A DNA stretch of 64,000 nucleotides. It comes from Rubrivivax sp. (GTDB lineage Bacteria > Pseudomonadota > Gammaproteobacteria > Burkholderiales > Burkholderiaceae_C). The position numbers and the translations under genes are program-made. Each line of letters starts with the position of its first letter. The stretch's first letter is position 1. The stretch spans positions 28,182 through 92,181 of the forward strand of contig JAEUPC010000202.1 of the NCBI GenBank assembly GCA_016789865.1. Reading direction: 5' to 3'. The notes below the pieces were generated by a model. It saw only the letters and a list, made by a program, of their open reading frames with translations, was not told the DNA's origin and made no database searches. This document shows, in pieces, positions 1 through 8,845 of this stretch.

Positions 1-988
1 CGTTGCCGACCTTGATGCCTTGCGACTTCTCGGCCAGCCGCGCGACGAAACGGTCGTAGACGCCCTCCTGCACGTACAGGCGGTTGGCGCATACGCAGGT
101 CTGCCCGGCGTTGCGGTACTTGCTGATCATCGCGCCCTCGACGGCGCTGTCGATGTCGGCGTCGTCGAAGACGATGAACGGCGCGTTGCCGCCGAGCTCC
201 AGGCTGATCTTCTTGATCGTCGGCGCGCACTGCGCGGCCAGGATGCGGCCGACCTCGGTGCTGCCGGTGAAGGACAGGTGCCGCACCACGTCGCTGCCGC
301 ACAGCACCTTGCCGATGGCGATGCTGTTGGCGGCATCGGCCGACAGCACGTTGAGCACGCCGGCCGGCATGCCCGCGCGCTGCGCCAGTTCGGCCACGGC
401 CAGCGCCGACAGCGGCGTCTGTTCGGCCGGCTTGATGACCACGGGGCAGCCCGCGGCCAGGGCTGGCGCCACCTTGCGCGTGATCATCGCGATCGGAAAG
501 TTCCACGGCGTGATGGCCGCGCACACGCCGATCGGCTGCTTGATCGCGAGGTAGCGCTTGTTGTTGTCGGTGGTGGGAATCGTCTCGCCGTAGATGCGCC
601 GCGCTTCTTCGGCGAACCACTCGATGAAGCTGGCGCCGTAGCCGACCTCGCCCTTGGCCTCGGCCAGCGGCTTGCCCTGCTCGGCGGTCATGATGCGCGC
701 CAGATCGTCGGCGTGCTGGTGCATCAGGTGGAACCACTTCATCATCACCGCGGCGCGTTCCTTGGCGGTCTTCTTGCGCCACGCGGGCCAGGCCTTTTCG
801 GCGGCGGCGATGGCCGCCTCGGCCTGCTCGGCGCCGACGTTGGCCACCTGGGCCAGCGCGAGGCCGGTGGCCGGGTCGTGCACGTCGAAGCGGCCGTGGC
901 CGCCGACCCACTCGCCGTTGATGAGCGCATCGGTCTTGAGCAGGCTGGCGTCGGCAAGGGTGGAAAGCGGCGAGGTCTTCATGTCCAT
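1..988 (-). CDS. gabD: NAD(P)-dependent succinate-semialdehyde dehydrogenase, C-terminus off the left edge
   Basis: Aldehyde dehydrogenase superfamily enzyme that oxidises succinate semialdehyde to succinate in the last step of GABA and related catabolism, in the cytoplasm. The minus-strand translation starts MDMKTSPLSTLADASLL and contains the GabD-typical stretches ITPWNFPIAM, SFTGSTEVGR, the glutamate-containing ELGGNAPFIVFDDAD, and the catalytic cysteine in NAGQTCVCANR. About 329 codons are present; a normal GabD is about 480 residues, so roughly the last third lies beyond base 1. The start at 988 is preferred over the in-frame ATG at 982, but there is only a weak GGGAA upstream. The gene diverges from the toxin-antitoxin genes. 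The family call is secure. Substrate choice (succinate semialdehyde rather than glutarate semialdehyde or another aldehyde) is inferred from overall similarity. Confidence 0.9.
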   Translation of the reverse strand, partial: MDMKTSPLSTLADASLLKTDALINGEWVGGHGRFDVHDPATGLALAQVANVGAEQAEAAIAAAEKAWPAWRKKTAKERAAVMMKWFHLMHQHADDLARIMTAEQGKPLAEAKGEVGYGASFIEWFAEEARRIYGETIPTTDNNKRYLAIKQPIGVCAAITPWNFPIAMITRKVAPALAAGCPVVIKPAEQTPLSALAVAELAQRAGMPAGVLNVLSADAANSIAIGKVLCGSDVVRHLSFTGSTEVGRILAAQCAPTIKKISLELGGNAPFIVFDDADIDSAVEGAMISKYRNAGQTCVCANRLYVQEGVYDRFVARLAEKSQGIKVGN

Positions 989-1120
989 GATCGTGCGTTC
1001 CCAGGGTCGCGGGCGAAAGTTGTCAGGGCGGGCCGGCGGACGATAGCAAGCAGGCCGGCCCGGCGCACGCCGCGTCGGGGGCGGTGCCCGGGTCGGCCCG
1101 TCGCCGCGACCCCGGGCGGC

Positions 1121-1143
1121 TACAATTCTGGTTGAATCAACCA
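1121..1143 (+). promoter_or_regulatory. Probable promoter -10 element with palindromic operator upstream of the toxin-antitoxin genes
   Basis: TACAAT at 1121-1126 resembles a sigma-70 -10 box. Three bases later is a perfect 15-base palindrome, TGGTTGAATCAACCA (1129-1143), centred on one A. It lies 25 bases before the antitoxin start. Phd/YefM-family antitoxins normally repress their own promoter through such palindromes, so this is the likely autoregulatory operator. The promoter would also drive the downstream alaS and TIR genes unless another start exists. Function is inferred from position and symmetry. Confidence 0.55.
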
Positions 1144-1168
1144 ATCAGCGTGGCGCGGAAGGAATGGC

Positions 1169-1420
1169 ATGGAGTCGATCGGTCTGTTCGAAGCCAAGAC
1201 GCACCTGTCCGATTTGGTCGCTCGCGCCGAGCGCGGCGAGGAGACGGTGATTACCCGCCACAACAAGCCCGTGGCGTGCATCGTGCCCGTGCGCCGCAGC
1301 GCGCGTGCCAGCCGCGGCGCGCGCGATCGCGAGCGGGCGCTGGCCGTGCTGGCTGGCTTCGAGCCGATCGACGTGCCGGGCGCGTCGATCGAAGAGCTCA
1401 TCCGCAGCGGCCGCCGCTGA
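1169..1420 (+). CDS. Type II antitoxin, Phd/YefM family
   Basis: 83-residue protein whose first 45 residues match the Phd/YefM fold: [17 protein letters not shown], then [19 protein letters not shown]. In this family the N-terminal half forms the DNA-binding dimer and the C-terminal tail wraps and blocks the toxin. A Shine-Dalgarno AAGGAA at about 1158-1163 supports the ATG at 1169. A palindromic operator lies just upstream. The PIN-domain toxin follows 84 bases later, an unusually wide gap for a toxin-antitoxin pair, which normally overlap or nearly touch. The expected role is to neutralise the 1505-1990 product and repress the operon. Confidence 0.85.
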   Translation: MESIGLFEAKTHLSDLVARAERGEETVITRHNKPVACIVPVRRSARASRGARDRERALAVLAGFEPIDVPGASIEELIRSGRR

Positions 1421-1504
1421 GGGGGCGCGCTCGGCCCACTACCCATCGCGCGTTCGACTCCCACCTCCTGCCCCACTGCGCCCCTCTTCGAAAACCCTTC
1501 CAGC

Positions 1505-1990
1505 ATGGCCGCCGCCCTGACCGAACCCGCGCCAGCGCCCGATATCGTGGTGCTCGATGCCTCGTTCGTGCTGCGCTACGTGCTGCACACCGCCGCACCG
1601 CGGCCCAGCGGTGCCGGGCTGCAGGCGCTGCGCGACTGCGAGCTGATCGTGCCGCCGCTGTGGAACGCCGAGGTTGCCAACGCGCTGGTGCAGGCCGAGC
1701 GGCGCGCCGCCGTGGTGCCGGAACGCATCGGCCAGGCGCTGGCGGCCATCCTGGCGCTGGCGCCTGCAGTCGACGGCACGCCGATCGATGTGCCGCGCAA
1801 CCTGGAATGTGCGCGCGCCTATGGCCTTTCGGCCCACGACAGCCTGTACATCGAGCTGGCGCTGCGCCGCCGGGCCGCGCTGGCCACGTTCGACGCCGAC
1901 CTCATCGCCGTTGCGCCGCGCGCTGGCGTGCGCCTGTTCCCCGAACCCGCCACCTTGTTTGCAGCGCCGCTGCGAAAGCCGAAGCCATGA
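1505..1990 (+). CDS. PIN-domain toxin, VapC type
   Basis: 161-residue PIN-domain protein, the usual partner of a Phd/YefM- or VapB-type antitoxin; VapC toxins are Mg-dependent RNases that commonly cut tRNA or rRNA. The acidic active-site pattern is visible: Asp in VVLDASFVL near residue 18, Glu in WNAEVANAL near residue 58, and two aspartates in AHDSLYIEL and ATFDADLIA in the C-terminal half. No clear Shine-Dalgarno precedes the chosen ATG, and the first dozen residues ([12 protein letters not shown]) are not typical PIN sequence, so the true start could be slightly downstream. The stop codon overlaps the alaS start as ATGA at 1987-1990, which predicts translational coupling of an RNase toxin to alanyl-tRNA synthetase. 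Confidence 0.85.
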   Translation: MAAALTEPAPAPDIVVLDASFVLRYVLHTAAPRPSGAGLQALRDCELIVPPLWNAEVANALVQAERRAAVVPERIGQALAAILALAPAVDGTPIDVPRNLECARAYGLSAHDSLYIELALRRRAALATFDADLIAVAPRAGVRLFPEPATLFAAPLRKPKP

Positions 1991-4626
1991 AGCTCGCCGA
2001 TATCCGTTCCACGTTCCTCAGGTTCTTCGAGGGCAAGGGCCACGCCGTGGTGGCCAGCTCCCCTGTGGTGCCAGGCGACGACCCGACGCTGCTGTTCACC
2101 AACGCCGGCATGAACCAGTTCAAGGACGTGTTCCTCGGCTTCGACAAGCGGCCCTACAGCCGCGCGGCCACCAGCCAGAAGTGCATCCGCGCCGGCGGCA
2201 AGCACAACGACCTCGAGAACGTGGGCTACACCGCGCGCCACCACACGTTCTTCGAGATGCTGGGCAACTTCAGCTTCGGCGACTACTTCAAGCGCGACGC
2301 CATCCAGTACGCGTGGGAGTTGCTCACCGTCAACTTCAAGCTGCCGAAAGACAAGCTGTGGGCCACCGTCTACGCCGAAGACGACGAGGCCTACGCCATC
2401 TGGAAAGACGTGATCGGGCTGCCCGCCGAGCGCATCGTGCGCATCGGCGACAACAAGGGCGCGCGCTACATGTCCGACAACTTCTGGATGATGGGCGACA
2501 CCGGTCCTTGCGGGCCGTGCTCCGAGATCTTCTACGACCACGGCCCGGCGGTGGCCGGCGGCCCGCCCGGCAGCCCCGAGCAAGACGGCGACCGCTACAT
2601 CGAGATCTGGAACAACGTCTTCATGCAGTTCAACCGCACCGAAGACGGCGTGATGCACCCGCTGCCCAAACCGAGTGTGGACACCGGCATGGGCCTGGAG
2701 CGCCTGGCCGCGGTGCTGCAGCGCGTGCACAGCAACTACCAGATCGACCTCTTCGTGCGCCTGCTGGCCGCGGCGAAGAACGCGGTGCAGTTTGCGGGCG
2801 GCAAGAACGTCGATGCGGATTCGCCTTCGCTCAAGGTGCTGGTCGACCACATCCGCGCCACCGCGTTCACCATCACCGACGGCGTGATCCCGGGCAACGA
2901 GGGGCGCGGCTACGTGCTTCGCCGCATCACACGCCGCGCCATCCGCCACGGCTACAAGCTCGGTGCGCGCAAGCCCTTCTTCCACACGCTGGTGATGCCG
3001 CTGGTGGCCGAGATGGGCGAGGCCTACCCGGAACTCGCGCGCGAGGCGCCGCGCGTCACGGACGTGCTGAAGCAGGAAGAAGAGCGCTTCTTCCAGACCA
3101 TCAGCAACGGCATGGAGATCCTCGAGGCGGCACTGGCTTCCGATGCGGTCAAGGGCACGAAGCAGATCGACGGCGACACCGCCTTCAAGCTGCACGACAC
3201 CTTCGGCTTCCCGCTCGACCTCACCGCGGATGTGTGCCGCGAGCGCGGCGTGTCGGTCGACGAAGCCGGCTTCAACGCCGCGATGCAGCGCCAGCGCGAG
3301 CAGGCCCGCGCCAGCGCCAAGTTCAAGATGGCCGCGGGCCTGGCCTACACCGGTGCCGACACGGCGTTCCACGGCTACGAGCACCTGGTGTGCGAGCACA
3401 GCAAGATCGTCGCGCTGTACATCGACGGCACGCCGGTGGCCAAGGCCAAGGCCGGTGACGACGTGGTGATCGTGCTCGACCACACGCCCTTCTATGCCGA
3501 AAGCGGCGGCCAGGTCGGCGACGCCGGTGAGCTGCGCAACCAGCGTGCCCGCGTCCTGATCGAAGACACGGTGAAGGTGCAGGCGGCGGTGCACGGCCAC
3601 CAGGGCCGCATCGTCGAAGGCGAGGTCGAGGTCGGCGACGGCGTCGTCGCGCGCGTCGATGCCGAGCAGCGCGCCAAGACCATGCGCAACCACAGCGTCA
3701 CCCACCTCATGCACAAGGCGCTGCGCGAGGTGCTGGGCGCGCATGTGCAGCAAAAAGGCAGCCTGGTGAACGCCGATCGCACGCGCTTCGACTTCAGCCA
3801 CAACGTGCCTGTCACCGACGCGCAGGTCGCCAGGATCGAGGCCATCGTCAACGCCGAGATCCTGGCCAACGCCGCCACGCAGGCGCGCGTGATGGCCATC
3901 GACGATGCACAGAAGAGCGGCGCGCTGATGCTCTTCGGCGAGAAGTACGGCGACACGGTCCGCGTGCTCGACATCGGCAGCAGCCGCGAACTGTGCGGCG
4001 GCACGCACGTGGCGCGCACCGGCGACATCGGCCTGTTCAAGATCGTCGCCGAAGGCGGCATCGCCGCCGGCATCCGCCGGGTGGAAGCGGTAACCGGCGA
4101 CAACGCGCTGGCCTATCTGCAGGGCCTCGAGAGCACGGTGGCCGGCGTGGCCAGTACGCTGAAGGTCACGCCCGCCGAAGTGGGCGGGCGCGTGCACGCC
4201 GTGCTCGATCACGTGCGCGCGCTCGAAAAGGAAGTGGCGGCGCTGAAAGGCAAGCTCGCCAGCGCGCAAGGCGACGAACTGCTCGCGCAAGCCGTGGACG
4301 TGAACGGCATCAAGGTGCTCGCCGCCATGCTGCAAGGCGCCGACGCCAAGGCGCTGCGCGAGACGATGGACCAGCTCAAGAACAAGCTCAAGAGCGCGGC
4401 CATCGTGCTGGCGGCGGTCGAAGGCGGCAAGGTCCAGATCGCCGCCGGTGTCACCGCCGACAGCGTGGCCAAGGTGAAGGCCGGCGAGCTCGTCAACTTC
4501 GTCGCGCAGCAAGTGGGCGGCAAGGGCGGCGGCAAGGCCGACATGGCGATGGCCGGCGGCACCGATGCGGCCGCGCTGCCCAAGGCGCTGGCCAGCGTGA
4601 GGGGGTGGGTGGCCGAAAGGGCATGA
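1987..4626 (+). CDS. alaS: Alanine--tRNA ligase
   Basis: Full-length AlaRS of 879 residues, close to the E. coli length (876). It charges tRNA-Ala and edits mischarged Ser/Gly. The N-terminus [19 protein letters not shown] is characteristic. The class II catalytic core includes [13 protein letters not shown] and [19 protein letters not shown]. The editing domain carries the zinc-site histidines in NHSVTHLMH and the cysteine-histidine motif ELCGGTH. A C-terminal oligomerisation region ends in [11 protein letters not shown]. No independent Shine-Dalgarno stands out; the ATG overlaps the stop of the PIN toxin (ATGA, 1987-1990), and its own stop overlaps the next ATG (ATGA, 4623-4626). It is essential in nearly all bacteria. 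Its placement inside a toxin-antitoxin and TIR gene chain is the odd feature. Confidence 0.98.
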   Translation: MKLADIRSTFLRFFEGKGHAVVASSPVVPGDDPTLLFTNAGMNQFKDVFLGFDKRPYSRAATSQKCIRAGGKHNDLENVGYTARHHTFFEMLGNFSFGDYFKRDAIQYAWELLTVNFKLPKDKLWATVYAEDDEAYAIWKDVIGLPAERIVRIGDNKGARYMSDNFWMMGDTGPCGPCSEIFYDHGPAVAGGPPGSPEQDGDRYIEIWNNVFMQFNRTEDGVMHPLPKPSVDTGMGLERLAAVLQRVHSNYQIDLFVRLLAAAKNAVQFAGGKNVDADSPSLKVLVDHIRATAFTITDGVIPGNEGRGYVLRRITRRAIRHGYKLGARKPFFHTLVMPLVAEMGEAYPELAREAPRVTDVLKQEEERFFQTISNGMEILEAALASDAVKGTKQIDGDTAFKLHDTFGFPLDLTADVCRERGVSVDEAGFNAAMQRQREQARASAKFKMAAGLAYTGADTAFHGYEHLVCEHSKIVALYIDGTPVAKAKAGDDVVIVLDHTPFYAESGGQVGDAGELRNQRARVLIEDTVKVQAAVHGHQGRIVEGEVEVGDGVVARVDAEQRAKTMRNHSVTHLMHKALREVLGAHVQQKGSLVNADRTRFDFSHNVPVTDAQVARIEAIVNAEILANAATQARVMAIDDAQKSGALMLFGEKYGDTVRVLDIGSSRELCGGTHVARTGDIGLFKIVAEGGIAAGIRRVEAVTGDNALAYLQGLESTVAGVASTLKVTPAEVGGRVHAVLDHVRALEKEVAALKGKLASAQGDELLAQAVDVNGIKVLAAMLQGADAKALRETMDQLKNKLKSAAIVLAAVEGGKVQIAAGVTADSVAKVKAGELVNFVAQQVGGKGGGKADMAMAGGTDAAALPKALASVRGWVAERA

Positions 4627-7580
4627 GGTCGGTCCTCAGCCGGGCGGCGCCGCTTTTCGGGTGGGACGCCTTCGTTTCGTTCGCGCTCGGCGCCGCGCCC
4701 AGGGGCGCGACGGAGTATGCGCGGCGCCTGCACGAGGCCCTGGAGGCCAAGGGCTTCACGGTCTTCTTCAGCGAGGAGGCCGGGCTGGCCGGCTCGCACC
4801 TGAGCCGCTCGCTGAAGCGCCACCTGCGCCGGTCGCGCGTGCTGATCGTGCTGGCCAACCGTGGCACTCTGGACGATCCGCGATGGGTGCGCGACGAGGT
4901 CCTCGAGTTCAGGCAGTCCAGACCCGGCCGCACGATCATCCCCATCAGCTTCGACGGGGCGCTGCGAGACCCGGCCTGCGACCAGGCTGCCCAGCCCTGG
5001 TTGGCGCATCGCGAGCGGATCTGGATCGACGAGACGGACGACGCGCTCGCTCAGGGGCGGCCGAGCGCCGATGTCGTCGCCAAGGTCGCCGGTGCGTGTA
5101 CGGCCATTCGGTCTACGGTCTGGTTGCGGGGGGTGCTGGTGGCCCTGGCCGCAGTCTTCGCCGGGCTGGCCGCGCTGGCCGCGGTATGGGCCGTGCTGGC
5201 CGACCGCGCTGAAAGCGCTGCCCGCGGCGAGCAAGACAAGGCAGTGGCGGCCGAACGGCGGGCGATCGGTGCCGCCAGTGCCGCCATCCGCGCCGAAGGC
5301 GAAGCCCGGCGCGCCGCGTCTGCGGCAGAGGACGCGCGGATGAGGGAAGAGCGCCAGCGCGCCAACGCCGAGGCCCGCGCACGCGAAGCGCAAGCCCATG
5401 CCGTGGCCGAGGCGAGTGCCTTCGAACTGGCCAGGGGGCGCGGTGGGCGAGCGCTGCTGGGTGCGGCCATCGCGTGGACCGTGGCACCGACGCCGCGCGC
5501 CGAGGCGGCACTGCTGGGAGCACTGCTGGCCCGCCCGAGGCTGATGCACGAAGTGCCGGGCGCGAAGAACGTCGGCCAGCTGGCCCTTGTCGGCGGGGGA
5601 AAGACGCTGCTGTCGATCGATGGTCGCGGAGACGTCGAGGGTTTCAGTGTCGGCTCGGGCGAACCGCTGTCCGCGTTTCGCCGCGCCGGGCTTGCCGCGC
5701 CAGGCGCCCGGCTCGTCGCCAGCCCAGACTCGCTGCGGGTGGCGGTGAACGGGCGAGACCACTGGCGGCTGTTGACCGCCAACGGCCACGACGGGCCCAG
5801 CCTGTGTGCGGCGCCCCGCGCCGCCAAGGCGACTTTCACCGCCGACGGCCGCCTGTTCGTCGCGCAATGCCTGGCCGAGCCGGTCGACCTGCCCAGGCGC
5901 CCCGAAGCGCCGCCGCGGCCCGATGCCCGCAGCGTGCTGGGCTTCTTCGACCCCGAAAGCGGTCGTGAGGTCGCGCCGCGTGCGGCGGTGCCGGCAGGCA
6001 TCGTGGCCATCGGCGCGGTGCAGGCGCTGCCCGACGAGATCATCGCTGTCACGTCCGACGGTCGCGTCCAGGGCTACCGGATGCGGGAGCCAGTGGCATG
6101 GCGCACGTTCAAGCCCGCGGCAGGCTCTCCGATGGGCCGCGTCTCGCATGCCGCCTTCGCCCCGGAGGGCAGCCGCCTGGTGCTGGTGGAGGCCGAGGGC
6201 GTGCAGCGGTCCGAGGCAGCAAGGGTGAGCTCGGTGCGGTTGTTCGCGTGGCGGCCCGCCGAACCGCAGCCGCAACTCATCGAGGCCGCGGCATCCAGGC
6301 GGGAGCTGCCAGACAACGAAGTGCCGGACAGTCTGGCCATCTCGGCGCAAGGGCACGAGGTGCTGGTCGGGACCCGCAGCGGTCTCTTGGGCCGGTTCGA
6401 CCTGGGGCGTGGCGCGCCGCCGCGCATGGAAACTCTGGAGCGCATGGAAGGGCCGGTCACGGCCCTGGCGGTCAGCCGAGAAGGGCTGGTTGCCGCGGGC
6501 GGGGGCTTTGCGACCACCACGCTGCACGACCTTCGCCTCACGCATCCGCTGCGGCGGCCGCTGCCGCCGCACCTGAGCGGCGCACAAGTCCTCGCGCATT
6601 CAGCCGACGGGGGCCGAGTGGCAGCGGTCTTCGACGACGGCAAGCTGCGTGTCTACGAGGGCCGCCGCACCGAGCCCATGGCGGTTGCCGACCTGCCCAC
6701 GGAGCCGCTGGCATGGCGACTGGCCTTCAGCGCCGACGGGCAGGTGCTGCACCTGCGCCGCCTCAACCGCGCCCCCAGCCTCGTGTGGGAGCTGCGCCAA
6801 CCCGTGCGGCCGGCCAGCGAACTGCCAGCCGGCGAGTTGCATCCCGACGGGAAGCGGTTTCTGGCCGACCCGGTTCGCGCCGATGAACCGATGGCGCTGT
6901 GGCCGCTGGTGGGACCGCGTGGCGAGGCGCAAGGGCTCGGCGCGGCGGTCGGCCGCAAGCTCATGCGAAACAGCTTCAGTGCCGACGGCGCGCTGCTGGC
7001 GATGAACGCAGAAGACGGTGTGCAGGTACGGGCCTTGCCGCCGCGACCCGCTCGCGTGTGGACCCTGCCGCCGCCGCTGGGCCCGCAGCCGCTGGCGGCC
7101 CACTTCACGGCGCAAGGCCAGCTGGTGACCCAGGCGATGGAGGGTACGGCGTTGTGGAGCCTGCCGCCCGAAGAGCCGCCTCGCACCGTGCGCCGATGGC
7201 GCTCGGCGGCGGGCTGGCGCGCGACGTCGCCGGCCGTGGCGATCACCATGGACCCGCGGCAGCGCTGGTTGGCCATGGCGGAGGCCAACGGCCGGGTGCA
7301 TGTGTGGCAAGCCGCAGCGGTGGAAGCCATCGGCCCTTCGCTGCCAAGCGGCCTGGAAAGGCTGTCGCAGTTGTCATTCGACGCGGCCGGCCAGCACCTG
7401 TTCGTCAGTGGGCAGGGCGGGCCGGTCGAGGTGATCGGGCTCGACCCGCGGCGATGGGCCGGGCTGGCCTGCGAACAGGTGCGGCGCAATCCGGACTGTG
7501 CGGAGTGGGAGCGCTTTCGCCCTGGCCAACCGTACCGCGCGCTTTGCCCCAAGCTGTCGGTGCCGCGCTGTTCCGGCTGA
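4623..7580 (+). CDS. TIR-domain membrane protein with coiled coil and WD40-like beta-propeller
   Basis: 985-residue protein beginning [20 protein letters not shown]; the ATG overlaps the alaS stop. Residues about 12-150 form a TIR domain ([34 protein letters not shown]). The WVRDE pentad (W88 to E92) places a glutamate where NADase TIRs such as SARM1 have the catalytic one. A transmembrane helix lies at about residues 165-195, followed by an Ala/Arg/Glu-rich coiled coil to about 275. The remainder consists of degenerate WD40-like blades, for example [22 protein letters not shown] and [15 protein letters not shown]. This resembles the C-terminal half of STAND-WD40 proteins with a TIR in place of the NTPase. 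Membrane-anchored sensing by the propeller with NAD cleavage or filament signalling by TIR is inferred. There is no STAND NTPase in this polypeptide. Confidence 0.8.
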   Translation: MRSVLSRAAPLFGWDAFVSFALGAAPRGATEYARRLHEALEAKGFTVFFSEEAGLAGSHLSRSLKRHLRRSRVLIVLANRGTLDDPRWVRDEVLEFRQSRPGRTIIPISFDGALRDPACDQAAQPWLAHRERIWIDETDDALAQGRPSADVVAKVAGACTAIRSTVWLRGVLVALAAVFAGLAALAAVWAVLADRAESAARGEQDKAVAAERRAIGAASAAIRAEGEARRAASAAEDARMREERQRANAEARAREAQAHAVAEASAFELARGRGGRALLGAAIAWTVAPTPRAEAALLGALLARPRLMHEVPGAKNVGQLALVGGGKTLLSIDGRGDVEGFSVGSGEPLSAFRRAGLAAPGARLVASPDSLRVAVNGRDHWRLLTANGHDGPSLCAAPRAAKATFTADGRLFVAQCLAEPVDLPRRPEAPPRPDARSVLGFFDPESGREVAPRAAVPAGIVAIGAVQALPDEIIAVTSDGRVQGYRMREPVAWRTFKPAAGSPMGRVSHAAFAPEGSRLVLVEAEGVQRSEAARVSSVRLFAWRPAEPQPQLIEAAASRRELPDNEVPDSLAISAQGHEVLVGTRSGLLGRFDLGRGAPPRMETLERMEGPVTALAVSREGLVAAGGGFATTTLHDLRLTHPLRRPLPPHLSGAQVLAHSADGGRVAAVFDDGKLRVYEGRRTEPMAVADLPTEPLAWRLAFSADGQVLHLRRLNRAPSLVWELRQPVRPASELPAGELHPDGKRFLADPVRADEPMALWPLVGPRGEAQGLGAAVGRKLMRNSFSADGALLAMNAEDGVQVRALPPRPARVWTLPPPLGPQPLAAHFTAQGQLVTQAMEGTALWSLPPEEPPRTVRRWRSAAGWRATSPAVAITMDPRQRWLAMAEANGRVHVWQAAAVEAIGPSLPSGLERLSQLSFDAAGQHLFVSGQGGPVEVIGLDPRRWAGLACEQVRRNPDCAEWERFRPGQPYRALCPKLSVPRCSG

Positions 7581-7779
7581 GCGGGCGGGGTTGAGCGTCG
7601 GGGTTGAGCGTCGGGGTGAGCGGCGGTCGCGCACGACGCGCCGACCGGCGGCAGGCTGGCTGTGCGCCGTGCCCCGCCGTTGCTGATCCGTAGTCGTCTG
7701 GACGCACAAGCCGCCTCGTGCGGGCACACTCGCGCCACACCGCGCTGCCTGGCGCGGGAGATGGAGGAGGGCAAACGCG
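7581..7779. other. Intergenic, short GC-rich repeats
   Basis: Spacer between the TIR gene and the next plus-strand gene. Two perfect 13-base copies of CGGGGTTGAGCGT (about 7586-7611) and a diverged third copy follow the TIR stop. A good Shine-Dalgarno (GGAGGAGGG near 7762-7772) precedes the ATG at 7780. No terminator hairpin or clear promoter was recognised. Confidence 0.5.
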
Positions 7780-8844
7780 ATGGCCAAGCACCAGATCTTC
7801 CTGCTGCACGGCATGGGCAGCTTCGAGCCGGGCTGGTCGGCGCGCATCCAGCAGCAGATCGGCGAGCTGTTCGCGCGCTATCCGGGCGCCGCGGCGTTCG
7901 TCGACGACGTCGAGTTCAAGGAGATCACCTACGACGCGGCCTTCGAGGCCTGGCGCACGCAATGGGCGCAAGACGCCAAGGGCGCGGCCGGCGCTCTCAC
8001 CGCCGTCGGGCTGGCCGGTGGCGCGGCAGCCCGGCTCGTCGAGTTGTCGGGCAAGGCGAGCGGTGACAACCTACTGCGCACCCATGTGCTCGACGTCGTC
8101 GCCTACCGCTTCTTGCTGCCGGTGGCGCAGGAGGTGTGGCGCAGCGTGCAGAAGCAGATCACCGGCCACCTGAAGAGCCTGCCGCAGGGCGACAGCCTGC
8201 ACTCGAGCGTGATCGCGCACGGCCTGGGCACCGCGGTGGCCTACGAGGCGTACCACGGCATGATGACCGATGGCCTGGACAGCGTGCGCCTGGCCAGCGC
8301 GTTCCGGCCGGACAACGTGTTCCTGGTCGCCAACGCCGTCAAGCCGCTGTGGAACCGCGGCGGCTCGGTCTACCCGGCAGTGATGGCGCCCAGCCTCAGC
8401 GTGGCCGACGGCTGGTGCTTCCGCATGGCCAGCTTCGCCCACCGGCTCGACCCGTTCGCCCGCCTCGAGCGCTTCGATCCGCCCGACAGCTGGTTCTCAC
8501 CGATGGCGCCCAGGGGCGAGGTCTACCTCGACGCCACGATCGCCGCCGAGGACCTGCAGGACGAGAACGTGCACGCCTTCGAGCACTACCTCGGCCACCC
8601 GGCGGTGCACGTGCCGTTGCTGCGCTGGCTGTCCTTCGACGCCGGCATCTCGAAGAAGGAGCACGATGCCGCGCTCGCCCAGTGGCGCACGAAGAGCCTG
8701 GCCACCGCGGCCAAGGCCAAGGCGCGCACGCGGCTCGAAGCCGCGCTGGTGTCGGCCAGCAAGGACTGGGCGCGCGAGATCAAGATGCTCGGGCTGCTGC
8801 GCGAGATCATGCTGGCCAGCAAGCTCAAAGGTGGGGAGAGTTGA
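7780..8844 (+). CDS. Alpha/beta-hydrolase-fold protein lacking the serine nucleophile
   Basis: 354-residue cytoplasmic protein. The N-terminus MAKHQIFLLHGMGSFEPGW has the HGMGS oxyanion-loop signature of alpha/beta hydrolases. At the nucleophile elbow the sequence is VIAHGLGTAVAYEAY, where lipase-like relatives read AHSLG: the serine position is glycine 148 (GGC, one base from AGC). The fold is probably intact but conventional Ser-His-Asp catalysis is not expected. The C-terminus is helical and Lys/Arg-rich (TKSLATAAKAKARTRLEAAL). An AGGAGGG Shine-Dalgarno eight bases before the ATG fixes the start. The next gene begins one base after its stop (TGAGATG), so the two are probably co-translated. 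The specific role is unknown; a binding, scaffold or pseudoenzyme function is possible. Confidence 0.6.
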   Translation: MAKHQIFLLHGMGSFEPGWSARIQQQIGELFARYPGAAAFVDDVEFKEITYDAAFEAWRTQWAQDAKGAAGALTAVGLAGGAAARLVELSGKASGDNLLRTHVLDVVAYRFLLPVAQEVWRSVQKQITGHLKSLPQGDSLHSSVIAHGLGTAVAYEAYHGMMTDGLDSVRLASAFRPDNVFLVANAVKPLWNRGGSVYPAVMAPSLSVADGWCFRMASFAHRLDPFARLERFDPPDSWFSPMAPRGEVYLDATIAAEDLQDENVHAFEHYLGHPAVHVPLLRWLSFDAGISKKEHDAALAQWRTKSLATAAKAKARTRLEAALVSASKDWAREIKMLGLLREIMLASKLKGGES

Positions 8845-8845
8845 G

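Noticed and set aside
1819-4512. Long minus-strand frame opposite alaS
   Set aside because: Shadow of alaS codon bias; no recognisable domain.
3993-4622. Upstream in-frame extension of the TIR protein into alaS
   Set aside because: The extension is Arg-rich out-of-frame alaS sequence; TIR similarity begins just after the ATG at 4623.
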